In this document: positions 10,376 through 31,196 of the stretch, piece after piece
How positions within the stretch are numbered: the stretch's first letter is position 1
How the letters are laid out: the number at the start of each line of letters is the position of its first letter
Source of the DNA: Thunnus maccoyii
Lineage: Eukaryota; Chordata; Actinopteri; Scombriformes; Scombridae
Assembly (NCBI RefSeq): GCF_910596095.1
Contig: NC_056548.1
Coordinates: 6,721,151 to 6,785,150 of the forward strand
DNA: 64,000 nt
Direction of reading: 5' to 3'
Program-made: the position numbers and the translations under genes
Notes under the pieces: model-generated
Told to the model about the DNA's origin: nothing
What the model saw: the letters and a program-made list of their open reading frames with translations, nothing else
Database searches by the model: none

Positions 10376-13300
10376 TCACTTTGCTGCCTGCTGGGCCTGA
10401 CGGCGGAGCAGCACGTAGATCTTCTCTTTGATCCAGTCCTTGTTGTACGGCTGGTACGTCTGTGTGTCGGCGCGATACCTGAGGCAGCACGAGAAATTAT
10501 ATTAAGTTCTTTTGTCTCAGCTGCATAAACTATGTAGAATCTGCCTGGGAGATGCCATTTACTGAGAGACATGCAACACTTTCACACAGAGGAAAAAAAA
10601 CATTTATCGAGTGAGAAACTTATTTTAGATTTCTCTCTTTGATGGAGCTAAAAAGTCGAATAAAGGTAAGAATAAATGACTACAAAGAGCAATGCTGTAT
10701 CATATGGACATAGTGCAGTTTTGACAGAGAAAATCCAGATGTTGAGTCGTAAACTATCAAGAGAGCGTTTTTGCACGCACATCATCAATCACAAATACAT
10801 TTTGATAGTAATTCGATCCCAGTCGGATCTTCGTCAGTTCGAACAAATATATTTTTTAAAAAAAGGATTTTTTATTTAAACATACTTTTCCTACATTTTT
10901 TTGAACTGATGAAGATCCGGCTGGGATTCGATTGTCGTCTATTAAAATAGATTTGTTTGCAGTTAGTGTGCAGGCACAACAAATGTTGTGTACTATTTTT
11001 TAAAATAACCACATAAAATATTTTCCTGTTTTATTAGTTTTTACGTCACTTTACATTCCATAGTTTTGTCTAAAGCTGCTATGAAAAGGCAGTGTAGGGA
11101 TAACACAAAGTGCACGACAAAAAATATTGTTTAAGTGAGACACTGTCACTTATGGTGCATATTTTGTGTTGATATTTGGTGTCTTGTGATGAGACATTAT
11201 TATGGACTTTCTCTATAATAAAGCCAGTGGAAACATCTCTGACACAATTCACTGAAGGTCAGGACACACTTACTTCAATTCCAAAAAAGTATAGCAGTAT
11301 ACACTACTAGAAGCATACACTAGGGCTGTGCCATATGACGATATATATCATGTGACGAGAGAAAATGTCTATCATTTCATATTATGCTCCATCGTTTATT
11401 TTGTTCCTTTTTGGCTTTTTACTAGCAAAAGTTTTATTGCACTTACAGTAACGTAAAGAGTGTAGTTGTTGTCAAATTGAGTACTTGACCTGATTCACTG
11501 TCTCTGCTCTGCTGCGCTGTGTGGGCTCAGCCCCGCCCATGATGAAACAGAGAACAGAGGAGAGTAGCACGACCATAAATGACAGCAAAACACACTAGAA
11601 ACTATGTTCATTTATGTTATTCAGATGCACTTTTTTCATTTCAGCTGAGTGTAGAGTGTCTACTGCGTTTACTTATGGTTGCGCTACTGTCCTCTGTGGT
11701 TTACCGCGGGTGGGGCTGCACAGTTTTCATGTACTGAAGATTATGAAACTTACACCAAACAGCTGAGGTCAGCCAGGTCGTCGATGAAGTCAAACAGCTG
11801 ACTGATGTCATATGTTATTGATGGACTGTTGGGGTTCATTCTCTTTAAATGCTCCTCGTACATCTTGCACACACCTGTGCAGGCGACAGAAGATGTAAAA
11901 CTTTTTAACACTTTTCCCATCAATTTGTTGAAAATTTTTAAAAAGAACATGATACATTTTCTGTGGACAGGACACCGATTTGATTTGATCCTTGCTGCTG
12001 ATTGTTTTACTATTTCACTTTCAGTAAATTGTTGGCTGAGTTTGTAGTTAAATCTACATAAATCTATTTCTAGGTCATGATCGAACCAAACCATAAGCTG
12101 TATACCAACATCTGTCACTTAATGTGTGTGAAAAATAGACTACATGTCATGTTACATGTGTATTTATGAATGACTTCATAAATATTGAGGTAGTTGCCTG
12201 GTTTTATTCATACACACAACAACCATCATCATCTCCTCATGTGAGAACAGACAAGATGCATACATGACCACAGTAATTATAAATAGATTAAACACAACCG
12301 TTTACCAATTCAGACTTGAGTCATATTGTGCTACACAGATGAAGCCCATGTTGCAAAACTGCAGTTGTAACTTTTACAGAAATATGACTTGGAGCTTATT
12401 TAAACCCGAGACCAACCTGTAAAATTGCCGTCACATTTATCGAACAAGGTGCATGTCTGAATGTGACTCTTATTTGTGTTGCGATGGAGAGACAGGCAAC
12501 AAAAGTGCTGAAGGTTGCAAGAAAAACATACACAACAAAACCAAATAGGAGCAGAAATGTAATTTCATATCACTGGATAGATCAGTCTGTCAGAAGAGCA
12601 GAGCAAAAAAAAAAAAAAAATCACAATTAGTTTACCTTCCATACACTCATTGACTGATTCATAATCAGCGTATGTTCTTCCCTCTGGCCTCTTGGTGGGC
12701 TGCACCAGCAGGATGGTGTGGGACTGAAAAACAAAACACACATGGTTAGACTGTATTTAAATAAATATCATCTGTTACACATCATGGAGGGAATCCCCTT
12801 CATGACCTGCTGGTCAAACAGCAGAGCACTTTCTGTTAGAGACTCCTTCAGCTCCGCTGTGACAAATAAACACTACAGGAAGTCATTCCTGCCAACTGCC
12901 ATCAGTTTGTACAGTGACTCTTCTCTGTGTCAGTAGAGGGGACACCTCTGACAGTGAAGACAGACTGCCCACCTGGACTTTTATTACATCATCCATCACA
13001 TCTGTTATAACTCAGATTCATATTTTGATAATCTTTAAAGTACTGTCTGTATATACTGTTACATATGTATTTACTTTGCGTACATTATTTCTGTTTCAAT
13101 GTACACTTAATTCTAACATCCATGGACAATCATGCACCTCACTACCATAGCATTACCCACCTGACTTGCACTAATGTACAGTGTACTATAGCATATTAAC
13201 ATCATTGAACAGTGCATGCTAAGCAAATAGTATATTATAGTTATGATTATACACTCACTGGCCACTTCATTAGGTACACCTGTGCAGTCAAATGCAGTCC

Positions 13301-14234
13301 AATACAACAGCTCTGCCATAAATTCTACATTTATGAAGCTCATACATTCTCGGTTTTTATTAACATTGTCAGAAAGGTGATAATTCTACTTTATATTTAT
13401 TATTGAAGTCGTAGTGGGTGGTGGTGGTGTTCTGGAGTGTATTATATTGAAAACTACTGTTCCTAATATTTTGCCCTCCTCTTGTATGTTAATAGAGTGG
13501 ACAAAATATTAGGAACACAAATATTAGCACTGCAAGCCTTTCTAAATCAATAGTCATGTAAACAGACACATAGCTGATTCGTCATGCGATTTAATAGCTT
13601 GAATTAGCCAATATTGACCTACCTATGGGAAAAAGACAAAAAATGAACATATATAGCCACAGCAATTAGACTAACGTAGTGCTAAAAAGCAGTAAATCTG
13701 TTCTTTGTGTGTCTTTGGTTTGTTGCAAATGGGAGAAGTTGAATATTGGGCCTGATGCTCTGCTCCTGTTTGTGTTTACTGTTATAGTCACTTTAATTAC
13801 TGTCAGAGTCACTTTATGTCCATTTGCTTACAGTTTAGTCACTTTACTTACTATCATTGCACATTATTTTTGCACTGTGGAATTATTTAACAATCTCCAT
13901 ATGTACAGGAACTTGTAGTTCAAGTCTTTAGTTAATATATAGTGCAGTCACCTTTTCAAGCAAATTTTTATTGTTATAGGTCAACTTTTATTGCGTGTAT
14001 TACTAATTTGTGTGTGTGTGTTTGTATGTGTGTGTGTGTGTATGCATCTTACTCAACTAGCTAGCTAGCTGCTCAACACATTCATGCTAACGTTAGCAGA
14101 CAGCCTGCAAGCTTTTCAAACAGCTCTTCTGCTGAAATAAACCGTTAAAACTGACACTTTCCTTTAAACTTGAATGAACCCCGTGAAACATAGAAAGCTG
14201 TACAGTAAATATTATATCACAGTGTACTAACCAT
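10376..14234 (-). CDS. erh: Enhancer of rudimentary homolog, complete
   Basis: Four coding exons on the minus strand: 14234-14232 (ATG only), 12723-12636, 11874-11754 and 10478-10376. The donor after the ATG is GTTAGT, the third exon ends at GTAAGT, and all acceptors end in CAG. The lengths 3+88+121+103 give 315 nt, 104 residues plus stop, exactly the family length. The protein starts [16 protein letters not shown], contains [16 protein letters not shown] and [18 protein letters not shown], and ends QQAAK (QQAGK in human as I recall it). ERH is a small nuclear homodimer that binds splicing and RNA-decay partners such as CIZ1, DGCR8 and, in yeast, Mmi1, and it supports mRNA splicing and miRNA processing. 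It is divergent from psen1, whose first exon ends 438 bases away. The introns hold a foldback element, a MITE and a LINE tail. Confidence 0.98.
10790..10945. repeat. Foldback (snap-back) inverted repeat in erh intron 3
   Basis: The left arm at about 10806-10848 (ATTCGATCCCAGTCGGATCT and onward) pairs with the right arm at about 10895-10935 (reverse complement ATCGAATCCCAGCCGGATCT), leaving a spacer of about 45 AT-rich bases. Weaker pairing extends outward. No coding capacity. It looks like a foldback MITE. Confidence 0.75.
11320..11740. repeat. Probable dispersed repeat (hAT-type) in erh intron 3
   Basis: Begins AGGGCTGTGCCATATGACGATATATATCA, a start typical of a fish interspersed element, and continues through a CpG-bearing part (CTCAGCCCCGCCCATGATG). 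The right end is not clear. The family name is not known to me. Confidence 0.5.
12755..12940 (+). mobile_element. LINE ORF2 tail fragment in erh intron 1
   Basis: The plus strand reads [20 protein letters not shown] and, in the adjacent frame, [17 protein letters not shown], the usual end of a fish non-LTR ORF2 (the 'R-SFLPTAI-L' tail). A short non-coding tail follows to about 13100. It is antisense to erh. Confidence 0.55.
13248..13530. mobile_element. MITE with ACTCACTGGCCACTTCATTA end
   Basis: The left part from 13251 carries the common fish element start (CACTCACTGGCCACTTCATT, then AGGTACACCTGTGCAGT). Further right, TGTTCCTAATATTTT at 13459-13474 and its reverse complement at 13504-13519 form a second inverted pair. 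No transposase. It is a non-autonomous DNA element in erh intron 1. Confidence 0.65.
14010..14042 (+). repeat. GT microsatellite
   Basis: Interrupted (GT)n in erh intron 1, followed at 14056-14071 by a short CTAG tetranucleotide run. Confidence 0.85.
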
Positions 14235-14560
14235 GCTTTTAACGGTCGCTTTTGAACGGTTTTCTTGGATCCTTGCCTCTTCAGGAGCGAGTTGACCTCT
14301 GTCACCGGAAGCACAACCAACCAAAGCTGAGGCTAATTTAATCTAGTTTGTAACGGTTTTGTTTTTGTTAATTTTAGTTTCCGGGCTGCTTTACGAGCTG
14401 AAATTGAGTCTGTGTATTCACATATAAACAGGTGTGGTTTATTGGAACTAACGTTGTGATTTGAGCGTAAACAAAAATAAACAAAATTAAAAATAAATCT
14501 CATACACAGTACGTTGATCGTGAACGCAACCCTCAGGAAGCAGTTAACGGCTGCGGCCGG
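14235..14560. promoter_or_regulatory. Bidirectional erh/psen1 promoter
   Basis: The interval separates the erh ATG exon (minus) from the psen1 5' non-coding exon (plus). It includes the short erh 5'UTR. ATTGG (an inverted CCAAT box) occurs near 14439, and CpGs cluster on both sides. There is no TATA box in either direction that I can support. Head-to-head spacing of a few hundred bases implies a shared promoter (inference). Confidence 0.6.
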
Positions 14561-14672
14561 ATGTTCTGTGAGAAGACAGGAACAACAAAGAAGGGAAAGT
14601 GTCCGGGTTTAAAACCTACTTCGGACCACGCCAGAGTACAAAATCCAGGAAATTAACAACTGTCCACAGTAG
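14560..14672 (+). other. psen1: 5' non-coding exon 1 of psen1
   Basis: A perfect donor (GTAAGT) follows TCCACAGTAG at 14672. The next exon with a fitting acceptor (AG at 16318-16319) carries the psen1 ATG at 16370, so this exon is untranslated. Its start is approximate. Confidence 0.6.
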
Positions 14673-15047
14673 GTAAGTTTCCTCTTTTAAGCCTGCTATT
14701 CAGGAACTATGTTAACTTTGAGCTGTGGCTGGTTATCTGACCTAACCGTTAGCTACCCGCCGCGGCCGCTGCCTGCTCTGCCGTTATGACATTATTGGCT
14801 AACTAGCCATTTTAGCGACTCGCTAATGATAAAATACCACTGTGAAGAATGAATACGGTTAGATAAATAACGTAACCGCCCTCTAACTACCTGCTACTTA
14901 TCAAGAAGTGACATTAGCAGAAGCTCAAGAAAATAATAATAGTAATGTGAACGTTACTTTCCCGCAGGAGTAAATGATTGAAAATCTGTTGATCAGTATT
15001 TGTCACTCTAATATCCACATGGTGATCTCTAGCTGTATAACTTACTT

Positions 15048-15675
15048 AAAGTATAGGTTCACATTTTTTCAAGTCTGTCTAAAAACAGGTACCCAGATTT
15101 TCTTGCTGTAATCATTCCTCCTGTTCATACTGACCATTATGAGATCCCTTCATAATGCATTTACAATGGAAGTGATGGGGGACGAAATCCACAGTCCTCC
15201 TTCTGTGCAAAAATGTTTATCTGAAGCTAATATGAAGCTTCAGTTGTCCAAATAGCCACATCAAGTAGATATCTTTCAGTGTTACAGTCTTAATAGTGTC
15301 AAAGTCCCTCTTTTTGTTACTATACTTCCACCGCAGCTCAACAGGGAAACACTGTCCGAGGAAACACAAAGAGAGAATTTTATACTAAGAAGACTGTAAA
15401 TGTGGCAGATATCCACTTGATATGACTAACTCAGACTGCTGAAGCCTCATATATGCCTCAGTAACAATTTTAAATACATTTTTGTGGACTGTGTGGACAC
15501 ACTTTGGATTTTGGCCCCCATCAGTTACAGTGAAATTGCATTTAAAAGGGATCTTTAAATAGCCAGTATGAACAGGAGGACTGATTAACAGCAAGGAAAA
15601 CCTCCTTCAGTGTTCATATGGGCACCTGACTGTTGTTTTAAGACACACTTGAAAAATTGTGAACCTACCCTTTAA
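15048..15675. mobile_element. MITE with ~38-bp terminal inverted repeats, psen1 intron 1
   Basis: The left end at 15048 (AAAGTATAGGTTCACATTTT, then TTCAAGTCTGTC) matches the reverse complement of the right end at about 15637-15674 (AAAGGGTAGGTTCACAATTT, then TTCAAGTGTGTC). The interior also folds back in part. No transposase frame. It is followed by a diverged second copy. Confidence 0.75.
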
Positions 15676-15719
15676 TGAATCAGGTGGTTGCTTTCATATT
15701 TTTTTAAAAACTATGTAAA

Positions 15720-16235
15720 GATTTTTCAAGTCTATCTTAATATAATACTCACATTCTCATATTTAAATTGAAATAGCTATTAGTCACCGCCTGTCCATAC
15801 TGAAGTGATCCCTTCCTGGTGCAAAGTCCACCATCCTCGTTCAGTGCAAAATGCATTTTAAAGTATACAAGACTTCAACTGTCTGACTTTGACAAATCAA
15901 GTTGATATCTCCCAAATGTACAACCTCTGTGTTACTATCCGTCTGCTGCAGCTCAGCCAGGAAACACAAAGTGTTTGTGAATTTCCCACCAAAAAGACTT
16001 TAACTGCGGAACATACTCATTTTATTTGTCTAATTCAGACTGCCAAGACCTAATTTTAACTTCAGCTGAACTTTACAGTACATTTTTGCTGACTGATTAT
16101 GCAATGTGAATGTTGTTCCTCATCTCCTACAGTGGTGTCATGATAGTCACAGATCACGTCACAGCCAGTGTGGATAAGATGAATGGTTACAGCATCCAAT
16201 ATCTCATTCGTTGTACACATGGGCATGTGAATATT
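15720..16235. mobile_element. Second, diverged copy of the same MITE
   Basis: The order of internal words repeats that of the 15048-15675 element: TTTTTCAAGTCTAT, CTGTCCATACTGA, GATCCCTTC, GTCCACCATCCTCGTTC, TTGATATCTCCCAAATGTAC, CAGGAAACACAAAG and CTAATTCAGACTGCC. Its right end is eroded (near ACACATGGGCATGTGAAT). Confidence 0.6.
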
Positions 16236-16369
16236 GCATTAAAATAGATGGTGCACAGTTATATCTTTGTTGTACCCATTTTGTGTGTCATAATATTGTC
16301 TCCTATTTTCTATCATCAGGGCAAAAGACTTTGGTGTGCATGTGAGGACAAGTGTCAGCCAAGCCAACC

Positions 16370-26058
<9,689 letters not shown>

Positions 26059-26499
26059 CAGGATGCTGCCCTGATAACCCTCACCCACATAGCTCTCCGG
26101 CCAACAACACGAGAGCGGTCCCTTTACAGCTGGGGAACAAAGGGCGATGTAGGCGCCTCTCCTGCCCCCACATCCCCTCCTAAGGACTCATGATGCTGGG
26201 ACACAAGTTGTTTTTGTTCTGCCTTTCTTTCTGGCGCCAAGGGAGGGTATTCCCCACCAACAGCTGTCCTTAAATATTTTATTTTTATTTTAAACCAAGA
26301 AGTGACATTTCTCTAATCTGAGGCAGTTCCGCTGCACCAGTCCGAGGGAAGATCACTCGACTTGGGACCCCATCATCACATTGTTTGTTGATCACCGGTC
26401 TCAGGCAAAATCCAAACTAGGAGAAGTTAGTGGGAATATTTTACCTTTATTTATCCAGGGAAGCATTACAGGAGCTCGTCTGCTCTTTTTGTTTTCAGC

Positions 26500-26660
26500 A
26501 GCGCCCTGCTTCACATCCACACACTTTCATATCTGAGAGCTGCCCAGTCCAACCACAGTATCCTACTGTCGACCACTGAGCAGCTCTACTGGAGCAACTG
26601 GGGCTTCACAGCAGGTGCCTTGCTCAGGGACACCTTGACGGTAGCTGTTGAGGAACGTGA
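26500..26660. repeat. Dispersed repeat, copy 1 (psen1 3'UTR)
   Basis: Shares CACACACTTTCAYAY, CCACTGAGCAGCTCTACTGG, AGCAACTGGGGCTTCA and GTGCCTTGCTCAGGG with the block at 27165-27330. This is a familiar word order in teleost interspersed repeats. Confidence 0.65.
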
Positions 26661-27164
26661 GACGGCTTCACTGAGTCTCCCTTCAAAGACTTAAATCAAA
26701 CATCTTTCCAGTCGCAAGTCCATTTTTATGACTTGTGAGCTACCAGCGCCCCCCAAACTTAATAGAAGATTAAAAAGCCTTCATCAAACTAGTGGACACT
26801 CTATGATGATATTGATAATAGATTGGTAAATGTGTAGTGTGATTGTGTATGAGCTGTCAGTCACCAGAGCGTGCTTTCCTCACCGCTGTCAAGAATGGTT
26901 AGTTTTTTTTTCTTCCCCCACTTTAGACACGCTGAAGCTCTGAAGTCGGAGCGAGTGAAGCCCAGAAGGTTTTTTTTGCTGAACTGGAAGTTTTGAACAT
27001 GTTGAAACATTTCTCGTCTCTAGAATTTAAAAAAACAAAAACAAAAAAAAAAAACAGAGTGCTATTGTGACACCAAATCATCAGAGATTTCACCATTCAC
27101 CACATTCTCAGCCCTTTATTCTTACCTTAAGTCACATTTAAACTCACAGCGGAGGCCTGAAGAG

Positions 27165-27330
27165 GTCAAACGGTCACACACTCACACTGACACATTCACA
27201 CCTGAGACTTGCCTGCCATGTACTGTCAGCCACTGAGCAGTTCTGCTGGAGCAGTTGGAGGTTCAGTGCCTTGCTCAAGGGCATTTCAGTAGTAGTTGTA
27301 GTCGTTGTCGTTATTGTGGGACAGAAATGT
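27165..27330. repeat. Dispersed repeat, copy 2 (psen1 3'UTR)
   Basis: Contains CACACTGACACATTCACACC, CCACTGAGCAGTTCTGCTGG, AGCAGTTGGAGGTTCA and GTGCCTTGCTCAAGGGC, in the same order and strand as copy 1 about 650 bases upstream. Confidence 0.65.
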
Positions 27331-27641
27331 GCTTTTCATTCTCTTCCCTGACAGAGATTTAAGTTTAAGGTTGTTTTTTTTGTTTTTTTTTAATCTGTCC
27401 AGGGATCATAACCTGTGATCATTTGGTCACAAACTCTGAACCTTTAGGCTAAACTGCCCCCATGATGCTCGCCTGGTGCTGTCTGGAACTATGCTACATC
27501 AAACACTAGAATTATTTCTACTATACATACACAGATACTGTTGTGATTTTTTTTTCAAGATATGCAGAAGAGAAACATTGTACTTTTTGAATCATGGGAA
27601 TACGTGATAACAGGGTTCCTACACAGATCAGGAAAACTAAC

Positions 27642-27678
<37 letters not shown>

Positions 27679-28764
27679 CAAATTGAAAAGGAACCAAAAA
27701 GTTAAATCAAGGTAACAAAGTGAAAGCCTGATCTTGAATAATGAAATGTGTAGGAACCTGAACTTGGTGGTTTCTCAGATGAGATAATGCTGTCTAGTGG
27801 AGGAGGACGAGCTGCACTGATTGCTCTTATGTTGTTGCACTCAAATTTCATGCTTGCAGAGAAGAAACCAAGAGGGAACAATATAATAATATTTGTTCTG
27901 AGACTGTTTTTATTTTCCCTTTTTTTTTTTTTTTTTTTTCTTTTTAGGGAATATGTTGGGTGACTGGCTTTTTTCTGTCCTTCACATGCATAATATGTGT
28001 GTTATGCAAGGTTATTCAATTCAGATTTTGTTCTTTTTTTAATAAATAATGAAACTGACAATATCTTTTTTGTTGTTTATTTTATTGAGTCTAACACAGA
28101 TTCTCACGTGTTTTTTCTCAGACTGCGCAGCCAGTTTGGACCGCATACAGTATATAGCACTTAAAGTGATAATCTATGAAATTATAGTTTGGTTTGGTTT
28201 TTTTGCTGCATCTCTGATGCCAAGTGGTGACTGTGTTGGTTTTTTTACTCTGCACCAACCATTTATAAACTACCAATCAAAATATGAGCACTCACAGTAC
28301 CGTGACATCTTTGCATTTTATTTTCTACTTCTAAACTTTGTGTCTCTGCATATGTCACACGTCTTTTTTTCTTCAGCCATATGACTCTCACTGCTCACGC
28401 TGCAAGATTGCAGATTTTTACATCAGCAAATTTAAGGATTTTCATAAACTTTGCCGCAAACTAAATGCTTAACCTTGGTTAGTGTGGCTCAGTGCTGGTG
28501 ATGGATGTCACACAGCACAATACGGATATGCTTTACACAGAAGAAAAATAAGAAAAAGAGCTATAAAAATATTAAAATTAAATTAAGAAGCAGGGGACAT
28601 TAAATCAAACATAAAGCAGCTCTAAAAGGATGAGCTTTGAGCGTTTTTTTTTTTTAATGTGGACAGTTTGGAAGAGCTCAATGCAGAGGTGATGCTCCTC
28701 CTGCAAGTTCTTGGTCACACATATCCATCACAGCAGTCTTTTGTTTTTGTTGTTGTTTTTTTAG

Positions 28765-29175
28765 ACAGTGGTGAAAGAAGTATTCAGATCCTTTACTTAA
28801 CCAATACAATCATGTAAAAATACTCCATTACAGATTAAAGTCCTGCATTCAAAATTCAATTTCAGAAAAAGTATTATTAGTAAAACTGTACTAATATCAA
28901 AAGTAAAAGTACTCATTATGCTGCTGAATGGGGCCTATAACGTTGTTTTGGATTAAGCAAAAGAATATAAGAACAATAAAAATATAAACAAGACTAAAAA
29001 AGACAAGTAAAATTAACAGAATTACAGAATTACAAAAATTTGATTAAAAAAAGGGGCATTGAAAAGGATAAAAAGAAGTGCAGCTTTAAAAATTTTTCAG
29101 TTAAAAGCCATTAAAAAAAGGAAACCAGTACTTGACTAAATGTATTTAGTTACATTCCACGGCTTAATGCTTGAT
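28765..29175. repeat. Dispersed repeat with GTGAAAGAAGTATTCAGATC end
   Basis: The left end (GTGAAAGAAGTATTCAGATC, CTTTACTTAA) and right end (CCAGTACTTGACTAAATGTA, TTTAGTTACATTCCA) are the typical ends of a widespread fish MITE rich in AAGTAAAAGTAC words. The spacer before it (28050-28765) has no gene. Confidence 0.6.
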
Positions 29176-29269
29176 ATACGGCACAAACTAACAGATAAAG
29201 CTGTGTGATGTGAGCTTTTTCTTCTGTGATACTGTGCTAATCTCTCTTTTCATTTGCCCCACACACACA

Positions 29270-29661
29270 GAGGTCAGAGGTCAGCGCCCCTGGCGTGCTG
29301 GTTTAACAGTTCAACACAGTAACAAAACGCTTTTTTCTCTCCCGCTTTGTTTGCACTGATTTCCAGCGAACAAACCCTCCCGGGAATTGACGCAAAGCAT
29401 CCCTGCAGACGGTGGGAACATTGTGGAAATTCCTCGGCGTGCTGGTACACTGACATCCTGCGCTCGCCGTCCCTTGATGCCAACTGGCCGACAGGCGCGG
29501 TTGGCACGTTGCCCAGAGCGCTGGACGCATTAGCTGTCACCATGGGGACCGTTTGGCCTCGCTGGCTGGGACAGTAGCACAGTATGGCAGTTTACCCAGA
29601 ATGTTTAGCCTCATACTGCGACTTACCTAACAAACCTTCATTGAGGCCTCATTGTGGCATG
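29270..29661 (+). promoter_or_regulatory. GC-rich promoter/first-exon candidate of the coiled-coil gene
   Basis: GC-rich island with CpGs in an AT-rich neighbourhood. It contains TGCCAACTGG and, 17 bases on, GGTTGGCAC, a spaced NF1-like inverted pair at about 29478-29505. A strong donor (GTGAGT) follows at 29662, and the next acceptor (CTTTCTAG at 29893-29900) opens the exon that holds the 90-aa ORF. I infer a non-coding first exon ending at 29661. The transcription start is not defined. Confidence 0.45.
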
Positions 29662-30247
29662 GTGAGTTCAGCTGGTGAACAACTAGAGTTAATTCCATAA
29701 AGCTTCTCTTGCATCAATTCCAGACACCTGTTCTGTTCAGATTAGGTTGCACCATGCAAGGCTGCTTTCCCCAGATAAGATTAACCCTTCCTCATGATTT
29801 AATTTTCTCCGAATGATGAGGAATTACTGCTCATAGGAAGTTGTACTCACTGTTTTTCTGCTTGCAGATGTTAAATTAGATGTCATATTTCTCTTTCTAG
29901 GGCTTTGATCCTGTTTGTTGACGAGTGGATGAGACGACAGAGTGAACTGATGCAATCTGTCAATCGCTGTCATCCTCTGTATGGAGGGGACTTAGACAGG
30001 AGACTGTGACTGTGTGTCACACCTGTGTGCGTTACACGTTTCCCAGGATAGCTCTACTAAGGGGATTACCGTACAGGAGGGATGACTTCACCATGTGAGA
30101 CATGAAAGGAATTGAGGATTAGACTTCAATAATCGCTCCAGACGGCCAACAAGTGCAGACACTTAACGACACAGGAGAAAGGAAACACAGCTTGAGCAAG
30201 AACAAGAGCAAGAGCTCCGTAAAGGTGAATTTAAAAAATCAGAGAAG

Positions 30248-30520
30248 ATGTCAAAGGACAAGCTGGAGAGCCTGGTGAAGCGCATGGAGGAGACTCTGTC
30301 GGAGATGGAGCAGTTGAAGATGCACTGCGGGAAGCAGAGCGAGGAGCTGAGCCAGCTGGTGGTGGAGCTCCGGAGAGAGAACCAGGAGCTGGTGGAGAAG
30401 TACAATCAGCTCGCTGTGGAGATGAAGGAGGCAAAAGAGATTATAGAACAGTTACAAGACACAAAGTATGCCTTTAACGCGAAGGAGAGGCAGGCGCAGA
30501 AGCTCAGCCGGCAGCTCTGA
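30248..30520 (+). CDS. Unrecognised 90-aa coiled-coil protein
   Basis: An intact ATG-to-TGA frame in a single coding exon. The ATG has A at -3. The protein begins MSKDKLESLVKRMEETLSEM and is almost wholly heptad-patterned: Leu/Val/Met at a/d positions through residues 5-65 (LESLVKRMEE, LKMHC, LSQLVVELRREN, LVEKYNQLAVEM), Glu/Lys-rich between, then a basic tail KERQAQKLSRQL. One Cys (residue 27), no signal peptide, no membrane segment. Codon use is GC-ending and gene-like, in contrast to the AT-rich flanks. The exon probably starts at 29901 and a poly(A) signal lies at 31191, so a two-exon transcript fits. A 26-codon upstream ORF (from about 29932) precedes the ATG. I know of no gene between PSEN1 and PAPLN in human and do not recognise the family. 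It could be a fish-specific gene or a retained fragment of a longer coiled-coil protein. Confidence 0.6.
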   Translation: MSKDKLESLVKRMEETLSEMEQLKMHCGKQSEELSQLVVELRRENQELVEKYNQLAVEMKEAKEIIEQLQDTKYAFNAKERQAQKLSRQL

Positions 30521-31190
30521 AGGCCCCGAAAGGAGGATGAAAATGTGACTGTAGGTGGATGTGACCTGGGTGTAACAGAATCCTGGAGGAAAACAAGGCT
30601 GGACAAAGTGGATGGAAAAACCAGCTTATTGCAGAAGATTTTTAAAGACTGGGTGGGCATGAAGGCTAAACTGGGCACAGTTGTTTTCTTAAACATATAG
30701 GAAGTGTGTTTTTTTCTGTCTGCATATGTGTACATTTTAGGTCCAGAGGGGATGGATGCAATGCTTAGTAATTTGAATGTTAACTTAAATCCTGTGGCTT
30801 AGGGCTCCTTTTAAAGCCGTGGCTAGATTTAATGACCAGGAATCAAAACTGGAGGTCTCACATGGAAATGTGGTCCATAAGTGGGCAAAGTTGACGCACA
30901 AGGCATTGTGCTCATAAAACAACAACACGTCTGAGAGCTGCACTCCACCTGTAAAGATTTTATTTGATGACAGCCCCTGGGTATTATTTTATGTTGTTCA
31001 GTGACCATAAGAAGTGGGTGGTCACCTATTTTTGGTCTTTGTAGAATCAAAGTGCTAAAAATACCTGATTATCCCTTCCTGCCCTCAACTGTGTGAGATG
31101 TGAGATTTGAAGGTGCTTCGCTCCACACCGGATCACAGCCCATAGAAAAACAGAGCAAATGCAGCTTAATGTGTATTATTCATGTACCAC

Positions 31191-31196
31191 AATAAA
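31191..31196 (+). terminator. Poly(A) signal of the coiled-coil gene
   Basis: AATAAA about 670 bases after the stop of the 90-aa ORF, on the same strand, followed by a T/G-rich stretch. Confidence 0.5.

Larger units (their letters stand above)
26059..28046 (+). other. psen1: Long 3'UTR of psen1 with poly(A) signal
   Basis: After the TAG at 26056-26058 the first good AATAAA lies at 28041-28046, so the 3'UTR may be about 2 kb. It contains two copies of one dispersed repeat (about 26500-26660 and 27165-27330), a 34-T run at 27642-27675 and another T-run near 27920-27938. A shorter 3'UTR using a variant signal is possible. Confidence 0.5.

Noticed and set aside
29274..29577. Overlapping frames on both strands in the GC-rich island
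   Set aside because: Better explained as promoter or 5'UTR of the coiled-coil gene; no family resemblance in any frame.
30163..30434. Minus-strand Ser-rich frames opposite the coiled-coil ORF
   Set aside because: Complement of a Glu/Gln/Leu-rich coding frame; such shadows are typically Ser/Leu-rich.
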